From Epiperipatus broadwayi (taxonomy: Eukaryota > Onychophora > Udeonychophora > Euonychophora > Peripatidae): a stretch of DNA of 64,000 nt. This document shows positions 22,563 to 35,399 of this stretch, piece by piece. The first letter of the stretch is position 1. Each line of letters begins with the position of its first letter. The notes beneath the pieces were generated by a model. That model did not search any database and was not told where the DNA came from. It saw only the letters and a program-made list of their open reading frames with translations. Position numbers and translations under genes: made by a program. The stretch is from assembly GCA_028023455.1 (NCBI GenBank), contig JAQFVV010012442.1, positions 126,001-190,000 of the forward strand, read 5' to 3'.

Positions 22563-22579
22563 ACCATCCACAAAAGGGT

Positions 22580-22623
<44 letters not shown>

Positions 22624-22630
22624 CCTTTTG
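22515..22630. repeat. Double TA-bounded palindrome
   Basis: GTGGATGGTTGCA (22,515-22,527) - TA tract - its exact reverse complement (22,559-22,571), running into CAAAAGGGTAC (22,571-22,581) - TA tract - its exact reverse complement (22,620-22,630). The 23-bp middle segment is thus an inverted copy of left and right flanks fused. It includes the last bases of the Gypsy LTR. Confidence 0.93.
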
Positions 22631-23576
22631 TTTAGGTCTTCATAAATTGTTCTATCAATTTTATTAAAAAAAATTAAATCTAAGATGTATTTCAGTGGTG
22701 TGATGTTGATGTTTTGTTAAAAATCTTTTAAAAGTCTAATTAAAGTAAAATAAGAATATTTGATGTGTAAAATTATACTAATATTTGAGAAAAACGGTTA
22801 AATAAGGATGAGTTTTAATATTATATGGTAGAGAAAACTGGTCATGATAAATACTGCATTAATAAGTTTTGTAAATAAATGTTTAAAGCCAAAGTTTAAA
22901 AGTAACAACTCAAAGTTAAATAAATAGTGTATTTATTAATAATCAAAATTAATATTTAGTAAGTTAATGTAAAATATTTATTTATTAATAGTATATAGAT
23001 GATGAATATTTGAATTTATAATATCGAATTATTATTTTAAAAGTTGTTATATTATTTTATTTTAAAAAAAAAAATATTTTGTTTAAAAAAAATTGAATTG
23101 CCAAATATAAGTGCTATTATATTAATAGGAGGATAGTACACAGATAACATGTCCTGACTTCTCTCATAATAAACTAAGGCCATAAACATAAATATTTGCA
23201 TAAGCTATTTACCACATATGCTCAAAGTAGGTATTTGTTTAACATTAATGATTTTATAGGAAATTAAATCTGGCTAATTAATCCATTTAACAAAATTTGG
23301 TTTTCAGGAAAATAAAAATCCAACAGGTCAAGTCAAAGCTAAGCAGAAAATTTTATGTAAAATACACTTAATCAAGCATTAATAAATACATTCCTTTTCT
23401 ATATCATTAAAATTATTATTAAGTTAAATTACTCCTGACTGGGTTTGAATAAAAATGCTGGCATTATAATAACAATTATCAAATGGAGACAATGAATTAA
23501 GATTGCTAGACTTTATTCTGGTTTTATTTTAAATATAAAGAAGGGCATGGATCATTCATCAGAAGTTGCTGTCCAC
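22631..23576. other. Non-coding AT-rich DNA
   Basis: No gene, element or notable repeat recognised. Confidence 0.55.
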
Positions 23577-23799
<223 letters not shown>

Positions 23800-25031
23800 T
23801 GTAATATGAAACAACGTACAAATCCACCAACAAAATATTCCATATGGTGCAGATAAATATAGTGAAATGTGTACTGCCTATTATGTCATGTGCTAAACTA
23901 TAAGCATTTAAATTGTAAACATTTATCATTTTGCTTGTGGTGGTTGGAACAACACAGTAACACGATATAGACATTGTTATACTTAACCAAGCATAGTGCA
24001 ACCTGAAGAACTGACTCTCCAATATTATCTTATCATTGCGATGCCATATCTATATGCAACAATTTCACCTACTATGGAAAAAGTTGAAATATGCCATGAG
24101 TGATAGGCAAAACATAGGTTTCACAGAACAAAACAGCATGAGCAAAATGCATAAAGAATGGTGGCTTCCAGGCCTTTATCTAAGAAAATAGAGTATGTGT
24201 GAACATAGTCCCATAATATAAGGAAAATGAAATATCGCAACAAAAATAATGAGCCTCTCTAGGAATGAAGCTACCTTAAATGTGTGATAACAATCGCTAA
24301 ATAAAAAGCACTATCAGTTCATGGAATAAAACTCATGACAATGAGGAGAATGTCTCCATCCCACAATGCACAATAAACATACTGCCCACTATTCTAAGGC
24401 AAATATATATCTTAAACTAAGCAATGGCAAGATAACAATTAAACACCGATAAAAGCTAACTAAATGAATATGCATAATAAAATAACAAACAATAAGCAAT
24501 GTGTAAAACCAACAATAAAGCAAATCAAATGATTGCAAAATATTTAAAAAATATGGCACAATAAAATTTGGCAGCAAATAAGAAATTCATACATATATAC
24601 AATGCATAATAAAAATTCGTAAAAGTATTGGGGACATAAATGAAAAGTAGATTTAATAACACTAAATTAATGAATGCTCATCCATATTACAAATTTAATG
24701 GAAAATCATTATATTATAATGACGATCATAAAATATTGGACTTTTGATAAACAGCCTGGCTCTTTTTTCCAATGAGTAAATAAAATATTCAACAAAGATT
24801 AACAATAAAATAAATGCAAGAGATGAATATCTCTATTGAATAACCATTTTAAAATTTACCCGAAACAGATGAATATCTCTACTAAACAAAGCATTTTCAT
24901 TTTTACCTTGAAAGAGGAATATATCTATTGAATAATAAATTGTAAAATTTATTTCAAAACCAACACACATCAAATTATATCAGATTTGCCTAATGATTTG
25001 TAAGAGTACTTACACATTCTGCTATAAACCA
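23800..25031. other. Non-coding AT-rich DNA
   Basis: No gene or element recognised. Short related stretches (GATGAATATCTCTA, about 24,821 and 24,867) repeat locally. Confidence 0.5.
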
Positions 25032-25069
25032 GATGATGATGATGATGATGATGATAATAATAATAATAG
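25032..25069. repeat. (GAT)n(AAT)n microsatellite at 5' edge of L1-like LINE
   Basis: About eight GAT units followed by five AAT units, directly before the unique sequence of the LINE. The LINE's 3' end also runs into (AAT)n. Confidence 0.95.
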
Positions 25070-25076
25070 AGATTCT

Positions 25077-25090
25077 GCCACTAGAGGGCG
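25077..25090 (+). promoter_or_regulatory. CTCF-like binding motif at LINE 5' end
   Basis: CCACTAGAGGGCGA matches 13 of 14 positions of the CTCF core CCASYAGRKGGCRS, failing only at the last. CTCF is conserved in bilaterians. The site lies within the first 20 bp of the LINE, so it would be copied with each full-length insertion. Binding in this species is inference. Confidence 0.45.
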
Positions 25091-25280
25091 ATTACCTTAG
25101 TTCTTCTGTCATTTCGTATGTTTTAGATGCTTTAATTTTTTTTTTTTGACAAAATCATTGATTGAATTATATAGAGTGGATTTATATATATCGCGGTAAG
25201 CAAATCAATTGCAAAAAGTCTGTTTTTCTTCGATTCTTAAGTTCTCCTGTTTTTTTCTACTCTGAGTGAATTACTAGAAA

Positions 25281-26757
25281 ATGGTCGTGATTAATGAAGC
25301 CATGAGTTGCATAGGACCATCTTACATGAATGGAGCAAAATCTTCATTTAAAAAGCAAAATCCTGACAGAGATAGTGAGTTAAACAGGAAAATACCGATT
25401 CAAAAAATCAATAATGCCAATAAAAACACGATTGAATCGAGATTTCATAGTTCTACGTTAGACGATTTCTTAAAACTTGACATGCTGACTCTAACTTCTG
25501 AGGCTCATGGTAATGTTACTAAAGAGAACTGGTCTGATGAAACCCTTAATATTATTATGGAAAAATTTAATGCTACATTGCCTAATTCATTGTTCGCTTC
25601 GTTTAAATAATTTTTTACAGACCGATCTATAGTTATTGCTGTTACAGATATGAACTGCTCATTGTTCCGTTTTCCAAAAGAACTTCTATTTGAAGCTTTA
25701 AGCACTGATGACACGAGGGATACAATTTACAGGATTGCTGATCATCCACATCCTAGATATATTGTTCTGCAATTTCACAATGATGAGCAAAAAGACCGAT
25801 TTAGGAGAAATTTTAAAGTTTTAGACAGATACACTATTATCGTAATTAATCCAAACTGAGATAGATATATTACGGGTGTGTTAAAGAATGCGTTTTTAGG
25901 ATATAACATTGATGACTTTCGTCGACTCATTGAAAGTTTTGGCATAGCAGTCAGCCTTCAACCCATGTTACTAAGACATATACCAGTTCCAGTATATGGT
26001 AACAGGTATGAATTTAAAGTGAAACTCCACAAAGGCATTAATCCCAATGAAATTCCCTCATTAATTACAGATCAAGAAGCCACGCTCTTTTTGCAAATGC
26101 GTGGCCTTAAACCACAATGTTTTCATTGTAAACAACGTGGTCATGTTGTCGATACATGCCCTAATTTATTGTGCTCTTATTGTAATCAAATTGCAACCTC
26201 TGTGCATCAATGCTCGATAGCAAACTCCAGAATAAAAGATCCAGCTAGGAAAAGCACTAACGTAAAAAATTTAAATTCCTCGAACAATGCTTCACTAGAT
26301 ACAATTGACCACCAGAGAGCTCATGAAGAATTACCCATTGTGAATGGCATAGATCTAACAAAACATTGTCATAGCGGACCGTCGGAAATCGATGCCACTT
26401 CTAACAAGAAGCAATCAATAAGCCTCCGGAATGAACTAGATGCCATTGCCATAAATAAAACTGCAATAGAGATTATGGATGAAGCCTCAAAACCAGATAA
26501 ACTCAAGATGGATAAGATTGTCAATAATCTTACAGAAAAAAGAAAACCCGGATGCCCTGTTAGAGTTAAGCATGGGAGAAAGCCTGCTCAGAAAAAATTC
26601 CTGTGATAACGAAGAACTTTCTAATTCTGATGAACTGATTAAGAAAGTTAAAACTGTACATAAAGAAATTCAAGAGTCTGAAATGGATGATGTTGTGGTA
26701 GACATACCAATTGAAGCAAATGAGGTTAGAATACCATCTAGTTTTTTCAGATCTTGA
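25281..26757 (+). pseudogene. LINE ORF1 protein (RNA-binding, zinc knuckles), interrupted
   Basis: ORF1 proteins bind element RNA and form the particle that returns to the nucleus. This one starts at ATG 25,281 and would run about 490 codons. In-frame stops lie at 25,608-25,610 and 25,857-25,859, and a frameshift lies near 26,570-26,600, with the last part open to 26,757. A first zinc knuckle CFHCKQRGHVVDTC (CX2CX4HX4C) is near residues 280-293 and a second Cys/His cluster CSYCNQIATSVHQC follows about 17 residues later. The region before it (YRIADHPHPRYIVLQF) has the look of an RRM-like fold. A basic PGCPVRVKHGRKP segment lies near the end. Confidence 0.75.
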
Positions 26758-27148
26758 TATATGATCAGGTATACAACATGAAAAATTATCAGAAAACATG
26801 TTTTATTCCTGTAGAACTAGAGAAGAAGCTTTAGTACTTGCTAATGATATTTCTTTAATTACTTTTTTTAATATAGAGTAAACTAATATACAGTGCTGTC
26901 TATCTTGTGAGATTGTAGGTGTATAATTACATACATACTTCCTTTGAGTAGTTTGTTTTTTATAGCATAAATAAGTGAAAAGATAGTTACATATATAAAT
27001 ACAGAATAGGATAACAACAATCTAATATATATCACACTATAGAGCTTAACTTGAATATATTCCTGTTAAGTGAAAATCATAAACAATATATATTTATATA
27101 CATTTTTTTGTTTTGTTTTTTTAAAGTTAAATCTAAACTCACCCAAGC

Positions 27149-30100
27149 ATGCATATAAATATTGGAGCTCTTAACATCAGAGGCTTGAATTCTGTTCAGA
27201 AAATCAATCAATTAATTAAATGGTGTGATATAGTCCAGCCACACATACTTGGCCTGTCAGAAACAAAAATATATTGCAACACAGTTATAGATCCTTCAAA
27301 TTATCTACATAATCGAGGCTTCTCAATTTTTTTCAAAAACATCCCTTATGCCATCTGCAGGCATGGGTATTATAATATCTAAAACTTGTCCATTCAGATC
27401 ATTTAAAATTCTATATCTTGATGCACATTTACTGATTATCTCATTCCACCACAAAGCTTTAGTTTTAAACATTATATTTGCATATATACCTTCAGGGCCA
27501 ACAATAATAAATAGATTAATATTAACAGTTAATTCAATCCTAGCATCCTCTCCTTATTCATGTCTACTATTGGGTGATTTTAATATGTCCTACAGTAAAT
27601 TTGTATCTAAGTGGTTATATAAGTTTGCTTTTCCTCTTATGAGTGGAGAGGGATTTTTACCAAATGATTCTATATCATTCTACAATGGTAGACACTCCTC
27701 ACTAATTGATCTATTATTCTATTCACCGATACTGCACCATTTAATTAGGCAATCTCTAAAAAACTCAACATTATCTGACCATTCAGCATTATTTGTGGTT
27801 CTAGATCTGGATCTCACATATAGAAAAGTACTGTCAACTGGAAAGACAATAAGAGTATTACTCCCTAGCAGAACTAATGAATTTTTATTTTCACAAATCT
27901 ATATAGAGCTTTTTAAAATGGATAAAATGGAGTTAAACCCTGCACAAACCTGGTTAGCATTTGTAAAGGTTCTCTCTTTTAATATTGATCACTTAACCCG
28001 TACATCCACACCTCCTACTAAACTATTAGCACTTGCAGATGACATGCATAAAAAAATATTCATTACCAGGCCACTGAAAACAACTGCAGTAAAATAGCTG
28101 CCATTAAAAACTTATACAACAAAACCTGTGATACTCTGAAGGAATACATACTAATTAAAAAAAGGCTTTTTCTGGATCACACACATTCATTCTCTAGATA
28201 TTTTATCCGCTGGGCATTATGCCATCCCCCCAAAAAAAATACCTACAGCAATTAGAATCAATAATGAAATAATTGCTGGTGACAGCATGCTAACTCCATT
28301 ATATGAGTTTTTTTTAAAAATAATCTGCAAAACAATAATTTGTTTTGTCCTGCTCCTTTATTTCTGGGAAACACAGAGGATGAGGATATTTTTACAATAA
28401 ATGATTTCACCAAAAAAATTTCTAACATCCCAAGCACTTGTCACCTGGGTATTCATGGAATTCCAAAATTTGTCTATGAACACCTAAGCTTTTTTACTAC
28501 TACTTATTTAACGAATCTAGCCAATTTATTATCTAGACAAATACATCATATACTGGGTTTGTATCCAATAATGCCTGTGCCTTTTCTTAAGAAATATGAA
28601 GATATCACTACAGTTAAAAATATATGTCCTTTATCCATGAGTTCACTGGGCATCAAGATTCTTGAATCAGTAATCAAGGATAAACTTGAACCCTTTATCT
28701 TACCTACAATAGCCAAAATGCAATTTGCAAAGAAGGGATCCTCTACTGGTTTAACTGCAATTGTTTTTAGGTCAGTTGTGGAGACTGTTAGAAAAGGGAA
28801 AAAATATAGCCCTATTGCCATTCAATTGGATATTAAAAAAGCATTTGAATCAATTCCAATAGACCAACTCATAATCCTCTTAAAAATGTTGTCTGTTCCC
28901 AAATCATTAGTCTATATACTTACTAATGTATTGACAAATAGAGAAATCCATGTGTCAATGAATGGAAAATACTCACCAGGGTTTAAACCTCTTTGCTCTA
29001 TCCCTCAGGGATCCCCACTTAGTGCCCTACTGTTTATAGTGTACATAAATCCCCTCCTTAAAATGATTGAAGAAGGGATACCTGACATTTTTGTCACACA
29101 ATTTAAAAGTAACATTTCATATGTTGCTTATATGGATGACATTATCATTTTTCTATCATCACAAAAACATGTTCCCAAACTATTACAAATTTTAGACTAA
29201 TATTCACCGGAATATAAACTAGAATTTAATTTAGACAAGACATTTAGTTGGCAGATATATACAGGCAAACTAATACAATCTATCTTTAAAGGAAGCCATG
29301 CCTCATTCCTCGGGTTTCCCTTCAACCTTAGTAATACTGGAATGAGGACAAAAATACAGAATTCTCTTAAAGAAAAAATAGAAAAAATTATATGTTCCCT
29401 TTCTAAGTCATATATTTCAGTTTACTCTAAAATCACATTGTTTAATATGCTTATTATGACAAGAATTACTTACTTTATCCCTATAATCATTTTCACTAAA
29501 GCCTTCACTTCACATGTTTACTCCATGCTCAAAAAACTTTTATGGGGCAGATGCATTGCCTCCATCTCCATTAAAAAATTACAAAATCCATTATTTCATA
29601 ATGGGCTAGGACTACACTCAATAAACATATTTAAAATACAAAATGCATTTAATATGATTACCTTTTTGTCAAATCTATTTAATCAGATTGCTACAACCTT
29701 AAAAATTACTTCAACAGATAGACTGCTCCCTGGTACTGGTTATTGGGTTGAACTAATAAAACCACTATTGAGCATGGATAAACTTACCTTATGATCCCCT
29801 ACAGATAAGTACAAATATTGGCAGACATATCTATTAATAAACCAACCAATACTTAATAGTCAAAAGAAACCCATTTTGGGTCTAAACAATCGCCAACTTG
29901 TTAGAAGATTTAGATTCTGGAAGCTTGAGCCAAAATATTTTGATTTTTTAATAAAGCTTAATTTAGGATCATTACCAACACTTTATTTTTATAAATATAT
30001 AAGAAATTGTATTAATATAGATGATTTTTCCCCCCTTTGTAAAAAAGATTTTGAAAATCAAGAACATATATTCTGTGATTGTCAGTGTTATGATAATATA

Positions 30101-30187
30101 CACATTGCTCTTCCCAACCTATTTAACAATTCTTTATTTAATATTGCATATCTTTTTAAAACTTTCTCAATAGGAATTTTTTTCTAG
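27149..30187 (+). pseudogene. LINE ORF2: APE-type endonuclease and reverse transcriptase, interrupted
   Basis: The endonuclease starts INIGALNIRGLNS, then LGLSETK (catalytic Glu), LLGDFNMS, LIDLLFYSP and SDHSALFVV (catalytic Asp-His). RT motifs follow: AIQLDIKKAFESIP (first Asp), SIPQGSPLSALLF, and VAYMDDIIIF (active site). A C-terminal Cys/His cluster, LCKKDFENQEHIFCDC, lies near 30,035-30,080. The frame shifts near 27,345-27,365, shifts back after 28,097 through a C/A run near 28,235, and is stopped at 29,198-29,200 and 29,792-29,794, all continuing in recognisable homology. The pieces are 27,149-27,382, 27,348-28,097, 28,340-29,200, 29,342-29,794 and 29,876-30,187. It nicks DNA and reverse-transcribes; this copy cannot. 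Confidence 0.85.
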
Positions 30188-30398
30188 AATTAGAGCTAGT
30201 ATATTCATCTTGTATGCTTTATGGTGCACTAGATGCATTTTTATATATAACAATAATCCTAGAAGACATCCTAATACATTTTGGATTAAGCTGGAGATTT
30301 TTAGGGAAAGAGACAGAAAGCTTGCCCCCCTTAACATTTTTCATGATACCTGGTCCTTAATGCATCAACAACTGAGACAGTGCTAAGGTGATATTACC

Positions 30399-31140
30399 TA
30401 GTTACTACAAAAGCGTTATCATTTATGTATGTATATAATCTTAAAAGCCTTTGAAAGGAGAAAAGTTTTGAATTAGATACTCAAGAACTATATAACATTA
30501 TGTAACCCGTATTAATTTGTTACCACCTTTTTGCTCTTTTAATATATGAAATCAAAATTAATTATGTAACCTGTATATACTACCTAATCAGTTATATGTA
30601 ACCATATCGATTGTAAAAGTATTAAGTAACCTATGATCTTTGTAAAAATGCAACTATGTAATCTGGTCTCTCTTTTAATATTTGTAATCGTAATCAATTT
30701 TTATATGTGTCCATATGGATGTAATCTTTTGATGTAACCTATAATCTTTGTAATTGCTACAAAAGCCTTTTCATTTATTATGTAGATAATATTGAATGCA
30801 TATAAAAAAAAAGAATTAGATACTGAAAAACTATATTACATATGTAATCTGTATTGATTTATATGATCTTTTTTTTCTTAATAAACATAATCACAACTAT
30901 TTTTTATGTAACCTTGTATATACTTCCAAATCGGTTATATATAACCATATTGATGTATATATATATGTTGTAACCTATGATCTTTGTAAATGTGTAACCA
31001 TGTAATTTTTTTTTCTTTGAATATATGTAATCATAATTATTATTTTTACCTTGTATATACTCCCTCATGAATAATATGTAACCATATTGATGTAAACTTA
31101 TGTTGTAATGTATGATCTTGTAAATATGTAACTTTTGGAA
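30399..31140 (+). repeat. Tandem repeats in LINE 3' region
   Basis: A block starting CTACAAAAGC at about 30,404 recurs at about 30,757 (period near 353 bp), including ATTAGATACT, AACTATAT and GTAACC landmarks. Within it, shorter units with GTAACCTATGATCTTTGTAA and GGTTATATGTAACCATAT recur three to four times at about 110-170 bp spacing. It ends with AATAAAG before the microsatellite tail. Confidence 0.75.
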
Positions 31141-31162
31141 ATCAATAAAGTTCCTTTGAAGC

Positions 31163-31510
<348 letters not shown>

Positions 31511-34500
31511 TTTATCTAGACCTAATATAATGCCATAACAGCCATAAAATAAGAAAGAATAAATAAAAAATATATATTTCACATATTTTTTTTTGAAAAC
31601 ACCTTAGTTCATTTACGGAACTTTCCCATAATGTGTGGTATGTTGAGGGCACAAAGTTATTTTTAGGCAGGCTGTCTTTGCAATGAAGAGTCCATATCAT
31701 AGATTTTTTTTTAGTAAAATAGCAAATATAGCTTCTAAATATGTGAAAAAATATACACAGTTCTTAATGCTAACTTAATTTTAACTTTGAGCTCTTCCCT
31801 TCAAACTGGATACCATAAACAACATAGCTAGCTGAAAAATATTTATTTTAAGATGTCTAAAACAATACAAAGTGAAGTTTCATTGCAATTTCTGGAGTCA
31901 GTGGTTTATAGAAATAAAGAACACTTATTCATTTTTTTTTTTTTAAAAAGCACATTTAGTAACAAGTTTGGATTAAATTCAAAATAAGAATAAAAGTCAT
32001 TTCCAGGTATCATATTATTATTATATTTTTATTTAGCATCCATTATTCTAGAAATCATTATGAATTTGGATTTTTTGCTAATAATACAAGGCATTGCAAA
32101 ACATCTTTTGTAAATTAAATTAGGAAACCATTTTTTTAAATAATTAAGTTTGTCAGTTGTTCCCCTTCATTTAAAACATTTTAAAATAAAACAAGAGGAG
32201 AAAGAAGTAAATTCCTGTTGTGATATATTATTTTCTTTAATACAATTTTAGCAAGTTTAACTTCCTTCCAAATACTTTCTTTTAAATGACACAAATTTGA
32301 AGAAAGCAAACACATTTAATAACAGCTTTCTTTAATTTAAAAATGACAAGTTTTTCTTTTTATCATTGTGAAGTTCTTTTTTAATAATTACTTATAACAT
32401 TTAAGTTGTTTCTAATTAGCAGAGTAATCAATATTACATTATTAATATTATTCAATGAGAATTAAAGCCATCTATAATTCTTAATTTTACACTTCAGTTT
32501 TCTTCTCTTTAACATATCAAATATATATGAAGAATATATTAGTGCAATGCCAATTACAGTTTTGTAAAGTAATGTTAATGAACTTATTACCTTTTGCTAA
32601 CATTACTTTTAAATAGAATTAATGAAATTTAGATATAATAAATAGGTTATTCTTCTGTAGCATTATGTTAATAGTTTACAAATAGGGTTCAACTGAATTG
32701 AATGTAAAAAAAATAAGATACATTATGTACCATCTACAAGTAGAACATACAAAAATATTGCCATATAAAATATTTAAAAGCTAAAAGAGATAAATTTAAA
32801 GATATTTTAAATTGACGCATTATTATTATTTTTTTTACTTTGTGTAATTTTTTTTAAAACATACAATGAAAATTACAATTTTCATTCATATGTAATTAAA
32901 AATAAAAGTTAAAATTGGAATGAATAAAAGACACACAGATTACTAATCCAAATAAATAAATAAAAATCTGAAGTAAAAGATTATAATCATTAAAACTTAT
33001 TTTTTGGAAGCGAATTATTGATGGCAGAATTATGCTAAAAAAGACTTTGTAACTTCAATTTAAAAAAGAGTGTACAAGATTATTCTTGTATGCTTATAAA
33101 AAAAAAAAAAAAAAAAGATGTGCAGAGAAATCTAAAAATGGATCATGACTATAAAAGGTCACAAAAACTTAAATCTGGATATTTGTTTTTTTCCTTAACT
33201 AGCAACTTCCGTTAGGTCCAGGATAAATAAAATATCCTATTCTGGATTATTCTATGCAGGACTACCATTACTCATATGCTGAAATGGATTGTCATGCGGA
33301 GTGGAAGTGATGTGTTTATATATACCTTTCATTGTATAGGTCACTCGCAAAAATTATTGAGTCTAGCCATTAGGACAGGGTAAGAACCTAAAAGAATGTC
33401 GACAGAGGGAAACTAATTAACTATAACTAGCTCTTCAAAACACGTACTATAAAACTTACTGGTAATATTATTCATTTCTTGATTGTGACTAAATGAAGCA
33501 TTTGCAAAAAATTCTTGCTATTAGCTTATAATATTACTACTAATAGAGACATTTGCATAATTATCATTCAAAGAACTTCCTGGAAAAAAAAAAACTTAAG
33601 TGAAATTTTATTATTAAGCTGTTTTAGTTAGTTGATTTAATCTCTAGATTAGCGGTCATATAGTCATTCAAATTAATTAGTAATGAGTTTTTAATATTTT
33701 AATTTGTTAGAATAAAAATATTTTTTTCTAATATCAACTATTCATTGTATGTTATTAATAATAGTTATTAAATTTATTTATGTTAGTTTATTAGGATTCG
33801 AATGTATAATTTATATTTGTCAATATTTAATGACTAAGCTCTGGAAGTAATATTCTCTAAAAATAAATAAATAAATAAAGTTACAGGACATTATAACCCA
33901 CATCTTTTTAATTATTTGCTTCAAAATTATGGGGTGCAACGAAGTTAGAAGGCTATTAACTATGGCACCCTCTTATAAATTAAAACTATTTTTTTCATCA
34001 ATCCCAGACATAATAATTAGTAGGCCTGTTAATCATGAATTATAGCTATGTTTTATAGAAATATAAATGAAATATTTTTATATTTTGGTATTCATAGCTT
34101 GACTAACTTTCACTAAATTTAGGGTGAGTAAAAGAAGGCATGCCAGATTTATTAAAACAGGAAAAACATTACACTTGAGTAGTTCAGCAAAAAAGGTATG
34201 TTTAAATAGCAATTAAATTAATAATCACTTGTTATTCAAATTTGCAGTGCACACAGACCAGGCAGATGGATCTGTCAAAGCATATCAAAAGGAGCAGCCA
34301 ACAACTTGAAAAATGATACGTTCTGTGTGGGACATATTTTAAAAGTTGGTCAACTCCCCTTGACCAAGAGACCCTTGTCGCTATTAAAACAATCAGTACA
34401 ATAAAGTAATTGTGAAATGTATGTAATTTTAAACTACTTAATTGAAAAATAATCATGTGACCAATATAACTGATTTTCTTAATTAAGAAAATTAGTAAAA

Positions 34501-35399
34501 AGTAATAAAATTAGATAATAAGTTATATTTAATTCTTTATTAAAATAATACATTGCCATTTCTTCAACTTCGGTTTATCAGAAGTATTTACTTTTAACAT
34601 TTATTCATCAAAAGTTTTAATGATTTTTAAATGATTGTTTTGGTTATTAAAAACTACAAAACTTATTTCCATCCATGCACACAGAGGAAATGATATTTTT
34701 AATTTACATTTTAACTTATTTATGCAATTATCTATTATTTAACTTACTAAATAAGCGTTATTTATTTTTAAGATCCATTTTGCATTTAAAGTTAATTGAC
34801 TAAATACAAGTTTAATTTGCATACCTTATAACTTAAATTAAAGGTGCTAAATATTTTTATTGTTAAATAATTATACTTTAACCTTTTGCTCTATATCACT
34901 AATATTTTTACTTTTAATTATAAAATTAATTCTCTTGATACTTTTTCTGTTTTTCTAAAACATAGCTGACTGAATATAACTTAAATAATATTTTATCATT
35001 TGCAAGTCATTATTTACTTAGTATTTATTAAAACACCACAATGAAAGTATATTTTAGTTGTAATTAGATATTAAACTACTAGAGATACTGTTATATTTAC
35101 CTTCTTTTTTTTAAAAAAAAAAACCAAACAGTCTTGATTATTTCCTTAAGTAATTCATCTGGAAACAATGTGCAAAAACACAATTTTACAATTCATACAA
35201 TGTTGTAGAAAAAGTAATAGTTAAACCATGAAATTCTTTTTTAAAAAATTAAATGTTTCCAGGTGATATTCACAACTATAATTCATACATCCATATAACT
35301 ACTCTACCTTACACACTTTCTTTAAGAGTTTATTTTTTAGGATAGATCAACAAGCTTCAGGCATTGTATGTTTCTCTTGAATTTAACTATCTTTTACTT
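31511..35399. other. Non-coding AT-rich DNA
   Basis: No gene or element recognised in about 3.9 kb. There are A and T runs, for example at 33,099-33,117, and an (AAAT)n stretch near 33,860. Confidence 0.5.
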
